Positions 48,134-57,104 of a DNA stretch of 64,000 nt are shown here, piece after piece; position 1 is the first letter of the stretch, and every line of letters begins with the position of its first letter. Both the position numbers and the translations under genes were made by a program. Under the pieces are notes generated by a model, which was given only the letters and a program-made list of their open reading frames with translations, ran no database searches and was not told the origin of the DNA. This DNA comes from Pseudomonas koreensis (GTDB taxonomy: Bacteria; Pseudomonadota; Gammaproteobacteria; Pseudomonadales; Pseudomonadaceae): assembly GCF_012986595.1 (NCBI RefSeq), contig NZ_JAAQYM010000006.1, positions 124,001 to 188,000 on the forward strand, in the 5' to 3' direction.

Positions 48134-50494
48134 GTGATTATTTCCAGACAGTTAACCGGGCTGGCCCTCGCCAGTGCGTTTCTCGGGCTCAGTCTGTCGG
48201 CCCATGCGTTCAGTCCCGCCACGCCGTCCACCAGCGCACAGGCCAGCGCCGAGATTCGGCGCACCGGGTTTGGCGTGCCGCACATTCGCGCGGAAAACGA
48301 GCGGGGCCTGGGCTTCGGCATCGGTTACGCCTATGCCCAGGACAACCTGTGCCTGCTGGCCAACGAGATCGTCACGGTCAATGGTCAGCGTTCGCGTTAT
48401 TTCGGGCCGGATCAGCTCACGGTCGAGGAGCGCGAAAACCGCGTCAGCGACCTGTTCTTTACGTGGCTTAACACCCCTGAAGCCGTGAAGGCGTTCTGGG
48501 ACGCGCAACCGACCGCCGTGCGCGATCTGGTGCAGGGCTATGCCGCCGGCTACAACCGCTATCTGGCCGAACGTCGGCAGCAAGGTTTGCCGCAGCAATG
48601 TCAGGGCGAGTGGGTGCGAGATATCGCGGCCGAAGACCTGGTAAAACTCACGCGCCGGCTGCTGGTCGAGGGCGGTGTCGGGCAGTTCGCCGAGGCGTTG
48701 GCCGACGCCACACCGCCGCAGGCGTCGGCCCAGGTCAGCCATGATGCGCAGGCGTATCAACTGGCGGACGCGCGCCTGCAGCGCTTCGCCCTGGATCGCG
48801 GCAGCAACGCGGTGGCGATCGGCAGCGAGCGCTCGTTCAACGGTCGCGGCATGCTGCTGGCCAACCCGCACTTTCCGTGGGTTGGCGGCATGCGTTTTTA
48901 CCAGATGCACCTGACCATTCCCGGCAAACTCGACGTCATGGGCGCAGCCTTGCCGGGGCTGCCGATGATCAACATCGGCTTCAACCAGCATCTGGCCTGG
49001 ACCCACACGGTCGACTCGTCCAAGCACTTCACCCTGTATCGCCTGCAGCTCGATCCGAAAGATCCGACCCGCTACCTGCTGGACGGCCAGTCAACGCCGC
49101 TGAGCAAGCAGACCGTGACTGTGCAGGTCAAACAGGCGGACGGCCAGGTGCTGCCGGTGGCGCGGGAGATTTACAGTTCAGTGTTCGGCCCGATTGTGCA
49201 GTGGCCGGGCAAACTCGACTGGGACCATCAGTACGCTTACAGCCTGCGCGACGCCAACCTGGGCAACGATCGTGTGCTGACGCAGTGGTACGCGATGAAT
49301 CAGGCGGCCAACCTCAAGGACCTGCAGGACTCGGTGCACAAGATTCAGGGCATCCCGTGGGTCAACACCCTGGCGGTGGACGACAAGGGCCAGACGCTTT
49401 ACATGAACCTGTCGGTGGTGCCGAACGTCAGCGCCGACAAACTCGCCCAGTGCAGCGATCCGCGCGCCGGGTTGCAGATGATTGTGCTGGACGGTTCGCG
49501 CCGCGCCTGCGCCTGGGATATCGATCCACAAGCGGCGCAACCGGGCATCTATGCCGCCAGCCAGTTGCCGCAATTGCTGCGCAAGGACTTCGTGCAGCAC
49601 TCCAATGACTCGGCGTGGCTGGCGAATCCGGCGCAGCCGTTGAGCGGTTTTTCGCCGCTGATCAGTCAGGATGGTCAGCCGTTGGGGCTGCGGGCGCGGT
49701 TTGCTCTGGAGCGTCTGAGCACGCTGGGCAAGCAAGGGTCGGTGGCGGTGAAGGACCTGCAACAGATGGTGATGGACGACAACGTGTACCTGGCGACTCA
49801 GGTGCTGCCTGACCTGCTGAAGTTCTGCGCGGCTGATCTGGCTGCGGACGCGGCGACACTGAAGCCGGTTTGCACTGGCCTCAAAGCGTGGGACGGCCGG
49901 GCCAATCTGGATTCCGGCGTCGGCCTGATGCATTTCCAGAACATCATGCAGGCCTTGCTCGAGGCGCCGGATGTATGGCGCGTGCCGTTCGATCCGAAAG
50001 ATCCGCAACACACTCCACGCGGTCTGGCGATCGAACAACCGGCGGTGAGCAAGGTGCTGCGTGAGGCGATGCTGGCTTCGGCCGCCACTGCTGAGAAAAT
50101 GGGCCTCAAGCCGGACACCCGCTGGGGCGATATTCAGGTGGTCAGCAGCGGCGCGCAGCAAACCGCGATTCACGGTGGACCGGGGACGCTGGGGGTCTAC
50201 AACGCGATCCAGAGTGTGCCGCGTGAAGACGGCAAGCTCGAAGTGGTCAGCGGCACCAGCTATCTGCAAGTGGTGACCTTCGACGACAAAGGCCCGCAGG
50301 CCCAAGGGCTGTTGGCGTTTTCCCTGTCCAGTGATCCGGCTTCGAAATATTCCCGGGACCAGACCGAGGCGTTTTCGAAAAAGCAGTGGAGCGTGTTGCC
50401 GTTCACCGAACAGCAAATCACCGCCGATCCGCACTATCAGGTGCAGGCGGTTCGCGAGGTCCCGCAGCAGCCGGCCAAGGTGGCGGCGCAGTGA
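48134..50494 (+). CDS. pvdQ: Acyl-homoserine-lactone/pyoverdine acylase PvdQ
   Basis: A periplasmic Ntn-hydrolase of 786 residues that removes the fatty acid from pyoverdine precursor and also cleaves long-chain acyl-homoserine lactones. It has a signal peptide (about 1-24, LALASAFLGLSLSAHA). The catalytic N-terminal Ser of the beta chain is in LDRGSNAVAIGSER at about 224. GVPHIRAENERGLGFGIGYA, NPHFPWVGGMRFYQMHLTIP and HTVDSSKHFTLYRL are almost the same as in P. aeruginosa PvdQ from memory. The GTG at 48134 has GGAG 6 nt upstream. It is separated from the pyoverdine synthetase genes and faces a FecR-like gene. Confidence 0.93.
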   Translation: MIISRQLTGLALASAFLGLSLSAHAFSPATPSTSAQASAEIRRTGFGVPHIRAENERGLGFGIGYAYAQDNLCLLANEIVTVNGQRSRYFGPDQLTVEERENRVSDLFFTWLNTPEAVKAFWDAQPTAVRDLVQGYAAGYNRYLAERRQQGLPQQCQGEWVRDIAAEDLVKLTRRLLVEGGVGQFAEALADATPPQASAQVSHDAQAYQLADARLQRFALDRGSNAVAIGSERSFNGRGMLLANPHFPWVGGMRFYQMHLTIPGKLDVMGAALPGLPMINIGFNQHLAWTHTVDSSKHFTLYRLQLDPKDPTRYLLDGQSTPLSKQTVTVQVKQADGQVLPVAREIYSSVFGPIVQWPGKLDWDHQYAYSLRDANLGNDRVLTQWYAMNQAANLKDLQDSVHKIQGIPWVNTLAVDDKGQTLYMNLSVVPNVSADKLAQCSDPRAGLQMIVLDGSRRACAWDIDPQAAQPGIYAASQLPQLLRKDFVQHSNDSAWLANPAQPLSGFSPLISQDGQPLGLRARFALERLSTLGKQGSVAVKDLQQMVMDDNVYLATQVLPDLLKFCAADLAADAATLKPVCTGLKAWDGRANLDSGVGLMHFQNIMQALLEAPDVWRVPFDPKDPQHTPRGLAIEQPAVSKVLREAMLASAATAEKMGLKPDTRWGDIQVVSSGAQQTAIHGGPGTLGVYNAIQSVPREDGKLEVVSGTSYLQVVTFDDKGPQAQGLLAFSLSSDPASKYSRDQTEAFSKKQWSVLPFTEQQITADPHYQVQAVREVPQQPAKVAAQ

Positions 50495-50514
50495 GCGATT
50501 GATCGCGGCCTGAA

Positions 50515-50557
50515 CAAAAAAGCCGCTGCACCCTGAACAGGGGCAGCGGCTTTTTTT
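50515..50557. terminator. Bidirectional terminator between pvdQ and the FecR-like gene
   Basis: AGCCGCTGC and GCAGCGGCT form a strong stem with inner CCCTG/CAGGG pairing, flanked by A-run and T-run, so it can serve both convergent genes. Confidence 0.9.
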
Positions 50558-50567
50558 GGGGCGGATT

Positions 50568-51593
50568 TCAGGTCTTTGGTGGCTGGCGAGGCATCGAGTT
50601 GATCACCGGATCACCCTCGGTATTGCGGGTCAGGTAGACCGGCAGCACCTTGGGCAAGGTGTTGACGAGACCGCCGAGCTCTTTGATGTTGTAAACGCCG
50701 CCGACGCGAATCGCGCCGGTGCTGGCATCGGCCAGTTTCAGTGGCTTGCTCAGATAACGATTGATCAGGGGCAGGGCTTCGTTCAGCGCGAGGTTGTCCA
50801 GCACCAGTTTGCCGCTGCGCCAGGCGAGCGCGTTATCGTTTGAGTAGGTCTGGCTGATCTGTGGCATGTAGTCGCCACGCTTGTACTGCGCCTGCATCGC
50901 TGGCCCCAGGCGCAAGCCATCGCCGGGCAGTGCAGCGTTGCTGGCGACCAGCACCGAGCCTTCGATCAGGTTGACCCGCACTTGGTCTTCATAGCGCCAG
51001 ACATTGAAACGGGTGCCGGTCACGCGGATCTTGCCTTCTGCGGCCCGGACGACAAAGGGATGGGCGAGGTCGTGGCTGACTTCAAAAAAGGCTTCGCCTT
51101 TTTTCAGCGTGACCCGGCGCTCGTCCTTGTAATTGCTGAACGTCAGCTCGGTGTTGAGGTTGAGCTCGACCTGGCTGCCATCGTTCAAGGTGACCTGACG
51201 GACATTGTCGGTGGCTGCGAAGTGCTGGTAGCTGTTGGGCAGCCAGCCCAGTTGCCAGCCGCTGTAAGCGGCCAAGGGCAACGCCAGGGCGCAGACACTG
51301 GCGGCCATTGCGTAACGACGCCAGGCGGGAACCGGTGCCTGCAACGGCACCTTCAGCGGCACGTTCAACGCTGCCTCGGTTGTCGGCAGAGGGCGCGGCA
51401 AATGCTCGGCAACGTCCCAGATTTCCAGCATGGCTTCGTATTCGAAGGCATGCAGCGGATGCGCGTCGCGCCATTGCTCGAAAGCCAGACGCTCCTCGGC
51501 GGAGCAGTCGACCGCATGCAGACGCATGCACCAGTGCGCGGCGGCATCGGTGATCGCATCGTATTCGGCTTCCGAGAGGGTTTCTTGGGTCAT
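50568..51593 (-). CDS. FecR-like anti-sigma factor (possible FpvR-type)
   Basis: A 341-residue inner-membrane regulator of cell-surface signalling. The N-terminal cytoplasmic FecR_N-type domain (AAHWCMRLHAVDCSAEERLA; EQWRDAHPLHAFEYEAMLE) is followed by one membrane helix near residue 105 (YAMAASVCALALPLAAYSG) and a periplasmic FecR domain (LNDGSQVELNLNTELTFS then KGEAFFEVSHDLAHPFVV). These proteins restrain an ECF sigma factor until a TonB receptor signals siderophore binding. Its position facing pvdQ suggests the pyoverdine regulator FpvR. Neither sigma factor nor receptor is encoded next to it here. Confidence 0.85.
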   Translation of the reverse strand: MTQETLSEAEYDAITDAAAHWCMRLHAVDCSAEERLAFEQWRDAHPLHAFEYEAMLEIWDVAEHLPRPLPTTEAALNVPLKVPLQAPVPAWRRYAMAASVCALALPLAAYSGWQLGWLPNSYQHFAATDNVRQVTLNDGSQVELNLNTELTFSNYKDERRVTLKKGEAFFEVSHDLAHPFVVRAAEGKIRVTGTRFNVWRYEDQVRVNLIEGSVLVASNAALPGDGLRLGPAMQAQYKRGDYMPQISQTYSNDNALAWRSGKLVLDNLALNEALPLINRYLSKPLKLADASTGAIRVGGVYNIKELGGLVNTLPKVLPVYLTRNTEGDPVINSMPRQPPKT

Positions 51594-51746
51594 TGACTCG
51601 TCCTGATTTGCTGCATTCTAACCCTGCGGGCAAGGCGCCGAGAACATCAGTCATGGCAATTGCCCATCAAAGTGGAACTTATTTTTCCGCCCGACGCCCA
51701 AAAACAGGACATCTGACGAAACATCATCCACAAATGGAGTGAAAAA

Positions 51747-52016
51747 ATGATCAAAAAAACCTTTGCCGCTGTTGTTGCCACTGCCGCCTTGTTGAGTGCC
51801 GGTGCCGCCATGGCCGACCGTCCAGGCGCAGGCTGGGTGACCATCGAGAAGGCGATCGAGATCGTGAAGACCAAGGCCGGTTATGTCGAAGTGTATGAGA
51901 TCGAAGCCGACAACGACGGCTACTGGAAAGGCGAGGGGCGCAAGGCTGACGGCGTGGTCTACGAGTTCCGCATCGACGGCGCGTCCGGCAATATCCTGCG
52001 TGACCAGAAAGACTGA
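51747..52016 (+). CDS. Small periplasmic PepSY-domain protein
   Basis: An 89-residue exported protein: signal peptide MIKKTFAAVVATAALLSAGAAMA split at about residue 23, then a single PepSY-like domain (VTIEKAIEIVKTKAGYVEVYE; YEFRIDGASGNIL). PepSY domains are often inhibitory or chaperone-like modules of peptidases. TGGAGTG precedes the ATG. It is followed by a terminator and sits head-to-head with the FecR gene, about 150 nt apart. The partner is unknown. Confidence 0.87.
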   Translation: MIKKTFAAVVATAALLSAGAAMADRPGAGWVTIEKAIEIVKTKAGYVEVYEIEADNDGYWKGEGRKADGVVYEFRIDGASGNILRDQKD

Positions 52017-52039
52017 CATTGTTCCACCGCACGCGAATG

Positions 52040-52067
52040 CGCAGGCCCCAGGGCCTGCGTTTTTTTT
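52040..52067 (+). terminator. Rho-independent terminator after the PepSY gene
   Basis: CGCAGGCCC and GGGCCTGCG with a two-base loop, followed by eight T. It lies directly before the convergent toxin-like gene. Confidence 0.9.
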
Positions 52068-52072
52068 GCCGT

Positions 52073-55000
52073 TCAGGCGAGCCCTTCGACCGCTTGCGTG
52101 ACCGGGTCCAGTTGCCGGCCCATCTCACAGATCAGGAAGGCAATCGAGTCGGCGTTGCGCAGGATCGTGTCGATTCGGACGACAGGATTGCGCGAGTCGA
52201 GAAACGCCTTGCGTGCATCCTCCAGGGTCGTGCACGCAGTGGTCTTGAGAATTTCCTTGCCGACATGGGACAGGTAAGGGATCGAATCCAGGCTGACCCA
52301 CGTGCGCAGGTCGCGGCTCCAGACCGAAAACAGTTCCTCGTGGGGCGTTGCCAGCGACAGGGCTTCACGCTGAAAACGCGTCTGACTTTCCTTCAACTCT
52401 GCACCGTAGTGGGTAATCGTCGAAATCAGATCGACAAAAGGCCGCCGGGCCTCCAGTGACGCAATGTCCACAGCTTTGGAGAATTGATGCGCGAACTCAT
52501 GAATCAGCGTTGCCGCCCGGGCATGGCCTTGAACATCGAACGGTTCGGTCAGGCCGTCGTGATACCACTCGAGTCCCTGATTGAAGAAGGTTTCGGTGAA
52601 ATGCACTTTTCGGGTCGAGTCGTTATCCAGTACGAAGGCAATCAGGCCCGTGTGTCGGTATTTGTTTGAGCCGACGACAAAGCGCTCGGTGTTCATCAGG
52701 TCTTCCGTCGGGTCCACCAGTGCGGTGCAGACCGGGGTGATCACCTGTTTTATTTTCGCCAGCACGTCGGCGTCGAGGCGCGGGACGTCAAAAAATGCCT
52801 TCAGGAAGGTGTCCAGTCGAGTGCCGGGGGCATGGTTCTTCAGTTGGGCCAGGTTGTGCAGGCTGTTGAAGGCATAGAAGCGCGCGAGATCAATCGCCTG
52901 TATGAGCATCCAAGCCTTTTCCGGGTGCCTGGCGCGAATTTCCGTCATGCCTCGGGCTTCGATGTTTATGGGCAGGCGGGTCTGCCGTTCATTGGCGTAC
53001 GCGTCATACATTTTCGACAGTGCCTTGCCGAAATGCACCGTGTGCCGATCCGGGTCAAGCACCAGTTGCCCCGACGCGGTGTGCTGCAACACTGGCCCCG
53101 CGTAGTCGGTGCCCTTGATGCGCCAGACCGCCCCGGGGCGCTCCACCGCATAGACTTTGCCGGCGATCGCGGCGTAGCGGGTTTTGCTGACAAGGTCCTG
53201 ATAGGTGCCGTCGGCCGGATGCGGCGTCAGGTCTTTCAGGGCAATGGACGGTGCTTCGAACGTTTGCAAGGTCGTGCGGGCCGAGGCTGTCGGTTTGATC
53301 TGCGACCAGTGGGGGACGCTGAGCGGCGCCGCAACGGCTGGCGCAGACGCAAGATCCTGGCTGGCCAGGGTCGACTCCCGTGACAAACGTCCCAGAGACA
53401 CCATCTCGGCCCCCCCGGCAATGAACGCGTAAAGTGCGCGGGTCCAGTGATGATCCTGCAGCGCTTCGGCGGAGGCGAGAAAGTCCTTGTAGCTGTGCCA
53501 GAGAAACTGCACATAGGCCAGTTTGCCCGGCAGCAGTCCTGCAATCGGTTTGATCGTCGAGCTGAACAGGTTTTTCGCCGCCTCCCAATCTTCCTGCGCA
53601 CCCGGTATTACGTGGCTGTGCAGCAACCGCGAGAGCAACGCCAGGTTGTCGGTGAAAAAATATTCCAATGCATTGCCGTCGATCGCCGATCGCGCCAGCT
53701 GGACTTTGCTGGTCTGGCCGGCACTGTCCTGGAGCAAGGCGCCAAAGTTCGATTGTTGATCTTCAGGCAGACGGCGCAGCAGCAGGTCCCGCAGGGCACC
53801 CGGCAGGTTGAAGGCGGCGACCACCGCTGCGTCGTTTTCGAATTCGCTGAAGACGCATTCACCGTGACAGGGCGAATAGAGCACTTGCGGCCCGGCTTGG
53901 CCGGACACCGGCCCGATCAGGTACAGGCCCAGCGCCTTGATCGCCGCAGCCCCCGCGGTCTTGATCAACTGCACCGGCCGGATCATGGCATTGGCGCCCG
54001 GCACCGCAGCCCGAGCGAGCGCGTCGGGCATGTCCAGCACTTGGCTCAACAAATCAAACGCCTTGCCGGACAGTCGCTGCTGCAACTTCATCTGATGAGC
54101 GTGCTGCAACAGCTGCCAGGGCAATTGGCGCATGAACCGTTGTTTGCGCGGGGCAGCAGTGGCCGCATCGCCTGTGAGGAGCGAATGATGGGCAGTGGCG
54201 AAGGCCGGGATATCCAGCGACTGCAGCAGAGTGCGCACGGCCTGTTGGTCGAACCCTTTCGGCAGGGTGTGGGCACTGCTCGATGCGACCGTGAAGCGGA
54301 TTTGCCCGGCGACGCTGGTGTGGTTCAGCGCAAAGTCGACCAGGTTGGTGGCCGGGCCGGCAAGGGCCAGCAGCGGTTTGATTTCGATGTGTTGCGGGTC
54401 AAGGTCCGGTGCCTGATAACGGCTGCTCAACAGTGTTTTCAGGCGCTGTTGGACGTGTTCGCGCAAGGTGGGCAAACCGTGCAGGTAATCCTTGTCATCG
54501 ACGACGCTGTGACGCCATTGCTCGAGCAATTCCAGGTGCAGTTGCTGTTCGTCGAGCGTGGCCATGCCCAGCCACGCGGGCAGCGTCTGTTGGCGCTCAA
54601 GTGCCGTGGCCAGCGCGATTGCTCTGGGCAGGTTAACGTTGATCAGTTGTCCAGCCAGGGCTTTGAGGGCCTGCTCCTCGCGGGATTGTGCCAGCTTCAG
54701 GCCGCGTACCCGTTCGCACTGTTGAAGAAACTGCTCGATAGCCGATTGCGTACGGTTGTGCAGCACATTGTCAGTGATCAGGTGCAGCGTACCCAGCGTG
54801 TAACGCTGATGAACTCCATCGCTGAACGCAGAGAGGTTTTCCAGCAAGGCCAGGCGTTTTACCGGATGGCGCAGGCGCTGGTTCAACACCTGGCGGGCGC
54901 TGTCGATGGAGGCGAACACTTCCAGGCCCATGGCCGGTGTCCACAACACGGCGCGCCCGGAGTTCTGTGGGTCGAGCCCGCCGCGTTCGGTCAGCAGGAC

Positions 55001-56869
55001 GCAGTTGGCCAACGGCAGTTCGTCGTCATGCCCGGTGCTCTGTACGGTGAGCGACCAGGCGTCCGGACGGAAACCATTGAGTCCGTTGCGGTGATGACGT
55101 TCCGGGCGGTCAGCGTTGAACACTGTGTCGACAATCGCTTGCTCGGGCCGCCGCTGGCTGCCGTTGAGAACCCGCATCTGCGCTTCGCCCGTGATCCCGA
55201 CAAACAGCAGGTGGGCCAGTGAGGCCAGGAGACCTTGCACATGGCTGCGCTGCCGCGCCGGAGGGGCAAGGGGTTGCGCCGCAAAAGCCTCGGTGACTTC
55301 TGGCAGCACGCTGTTGAATACCTTGATTTGCGTGGCCGCAACGTCTGCCAGCAACATCGAGGGCAACTGGCTGCCCGTGATCGCCAGACGGGTACTCCAG
55401 CGGCCCCCGATATCGAGTGCGAGCAGGCGTTCGTGGAGCATCGAGCGAATATCCAGCGCCTTGTCGAACAGGGCCGAAATGTCGGGTGCTCCATCACTGT
55501 GGCGGAACACCTGCAGGACGTATTCGATGTTCTGGCGTTGCTTGGTAATGATGGCTTCCAGCAGCACCTTGAAAATATCGCCACTGATCGCTTCGCCCGA
55601 CACCTGCGGCTGGTCGAACCCGATGAAGCGTTGGCGCTCTTCAAGGCTCAACAAGCCATACATCTCATCATTGTGGCCGGGGGTTTTGAACTTGCTCAGC
55701 AGGGTGTCATTGAGGTCCTGGTGGTCCTTGAGGACTTGCAGCCCCCGGCTCGGCGTGTACAGGCAGGCATCGGTGTCACTGAGCATCAGTGACCCGGCCA
55801 GCTCGACCGCATTGGGCTGGTATTGCCACAGGCGTACGACCTCCAGCGTGCCCCGTCTCCCCGACGTGCCCTGCGGGTCGAGCCACGCCAACAGGTTGTT
55901 GCATTGACCGGGCTCGATGATGCCGGCCTCGCGCTTGAGCAGGATGTCGGCCCGCGCCTGTTCGCGCAGCACCCGGCTGAAGAATGCCCGCCGGGTCATG
56001 CCGTCGGCGGATGCGCCGTTCCAGTAGCGTTCCATGCGCTGGTACAACCGAGCGAGCAGTTGGCCGGACACGCTGTTCACGGCCGCTTGCCAATGCTCGG
56101 GGTCAGTCGCCAGTGCCGGCTTTCGTGGATGGGCGTAGGCAGGCAAGTGCGCGCCGGGCCATCCCGAATATCGGTACTGCAACAGGACTGAGTGGCCCAG
56201 CGTCATCGTGTGTGCCGTTACGCCGTAGGGCGGCGAGGAGGCCTGAACGCTCACCTGTGTAAGGGCTTGATCCACCCCGGGCATGACGGTATCGAGCTGA
56301 TCCTTGAGTATGTCGGCAAGCAACGTATCGAGCTTGGGCAGTTGCAGCAATTCATGGAGCATGTCTTGCGCGTTGAGGCGCTGAGCGTGTTCGACGGCAG
56401 CTTTTTGATCGTCGAACACGTCGCCCTCGATGAGCTGGAAGGTCACGTTGATACCGCGTTTTTCCAGCAAAGACTTGCGTTGCTCGACGCCGAGCAAGGC
56501 CAGCAGGCGATCGTCTTCATCGGCCTTGGCCAGGCGTTGTTCGAGGTGGCGGGTCACGGTGGCGAGGCTGTCGAATTTTTTCAGGCCGTCGAACGGCGTG
56601 TAAAGCAGGAAGGCTCGATCATCCGGGGTACTGCTGAGGATAAAACTGCCCGCCAGGACCACGGCCGGCGGTGTGGCGGTTTGCAGCAACACACGGTGGG
56701 CCAGCATCGGTGGCGTCTGTTGGCGACGCAGTGATTCAGTTGCCAGTTGCACATGCGCCAACCAGTCGAAATCCTTGGTCGACAGACCGTGGGCCGGGCC
56801 CAGTGATCGCCATGATCCGGGAGCATGCAGAACCTGCGAGAACAACAGTGGGGTGACTGACGCAGACAT
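52073..56869 (-). CDS. Large dermonecrotic-toxin-like protein with C-terminal zinc-protease motif
   Basis: A 1,598-residue protein without an obvious signal peptide, resembling the large Pseudomonas toxins annotated as DUF6543 or dermonecrotic toxin. A recurring element of the form LYTPxxGLxxF appears four times (near residues 86, 368, 639 and 994), suggesting repeated modules. A short hydrophobic Ala/Gly stretch near 955-985 could insert in membrane. The C terminus carries HEFAH at residues 1457-1461 (52487-52501), a HEXXH zinc site, followed by NADSIAFLI, like the M35-type lysine endopeptidase pattern. The ATG at 56869 has only a weak GAGA ahead. No immunity or secretion gene is adjacent. 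The substrate and delivery route are unknown. Confidence 0.8.
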   Translation of the reverse strand: MSASVTPLLFSQVLHAPGSWRSLGPAHGLSTKDFDWLAHVQLATESLRRQQTPPMLAHRVLLQTATPPAVVLAGSFILSSTPDDRAFLLYTPFDGLKKFDSLATVTRHLEQRLAKADEDDRLLALLGVEQRKSLLEKRGINVTFQLIEGDVFDDQKAAVEHAQRLNAQDMLHELLQLPKLDTLLADILKDQLDTVMPGVDQALTQVSVQASSPPYGVTAHTMTLGHSVLLQYRYSGWPGAHLPAYAHPRKPALATDPEHWQAAVNSVSGQLLARLYQRMERYWNGASADGMTRRAFFSRVLREQARADILLKREAGIIEPGQCNNLLAWLDPQGTSGRRGTLEVVRLWQYQPNAVELAGSLMLSDTDACLYTPSRGLQVLKDHQDLNDTLLSKFKTPGHNDEMYGLLSLEERQRFIGFDQPQVSGEAISGDIFKVLLEAIITKQRQNIEYVLQVFRHSDGAPDISALFDKALDIRSMLHERLLALDIGGRWSTRLAITGSQLPSMLLADVAATQIKVFNSVLPEVTEAFAAQPLAPPARQRSHVQGLLASLAHLLFVGITGEAQMRVLNGSQRRPEQAIVDTVFNADRPERHHRNGLNGFRPDAWSLTVQSTGHDDELPLANCVLLTERGGLDPQNSGRAVLWTPAMGLEVFASIDSARQVLNQRLRHPVKRLALLENLSAFSDGVHQRYTLGTLHLITDNVLHNRTQSAIEQFLQQCERVRGLKLAQSREEQALKALAGQLINVNLPRAIALATALERQQTLPAWLGMATLDEQQLHLELLEQWRHSVVDDKDYLHGLPTLREHVQQRLKTLLSSRYQAPDLDPQHIEIKPLLALAGPATNLVDFALNHTSVAGQIRFTVASSSAHTLPKGFDQQAVRTLLQSLDIPAFATAHHSLLTGDAATAAPRKQRFMRQLPWQLLQHAHQMKLQQRLSGKAFDLLSQVLDMPDALARAAVPGANAMIRPVQLIKTAGAAAIKALGLYLIGPVSGQAGPQVLYSPCHGECVFSEFENDAAVVAAFNLPGALRDLLLRRLPEDQQSNFGALLQDSAGQTSKVQLARSAIDGNALEYFFTDNLALLSRLLHSHVIPGAQEDWEAAKNLFSSTIKPIAGLLPGKLAYVQFLWHSYKDFLASAEALQDHHWTRALYAFIAGGAEMVSLGRLSRESTLASQDLASAPAVAAPLSVPHWSQIKPTASARTTLQTFEAPSIALKDLTPHPADGTYQDLVSKTRYAAIAGKVYAVERPGAVWRIKGTDYAGPVLQHTASGQLVLDPDRHTVHFGKALSKMYDAYANERQTRLPINIEARGMTEIRARHPEKAWMLIQAIDLARFYAFNSLHNLAQLKNHAPGTRLDTFLKAFFDVPRLDADVLAKIKQVITPVCTALVDPTEDLMNTERFVVGSNKYRHTGLIAFVLDNDSTRKVHFTETFFNQGLEWYHDGLTEPFDVQGHARAATLIHEFAHQFSKAVDIASLEARRPFVDLISTITHYGAELKESQTRFQREALSLATPHEELFSVWSRDLRTWVSLDSIPYLSHVGKEILKTTACTTLEDARKAFLDSRNPVVRIDTILRNADSIAFLICEMGRQLDPVTQAVEGLA

Positions 56870-57104
56870 TGTCGGGTCTCTATCAGGGCGCGGACACAGG
56901 CGCCGTTGGGAAGGAGACCACACCCTAGAAGCCTCGGGGCGGGTGAGGGTGGTACATAGTTACCGCACACAAAGCCTCGAAATGTGCCGGACAGCGCGCA
57001 CCGATCACCTGAACGGTTGACAGCACCCGGGCCTGACGTGGTTAATCGACGGGCAAGTCGTCCACACGCTGTTGTTCCCTCCAATAATTAGTCTGGAGCT
57101 TCAG

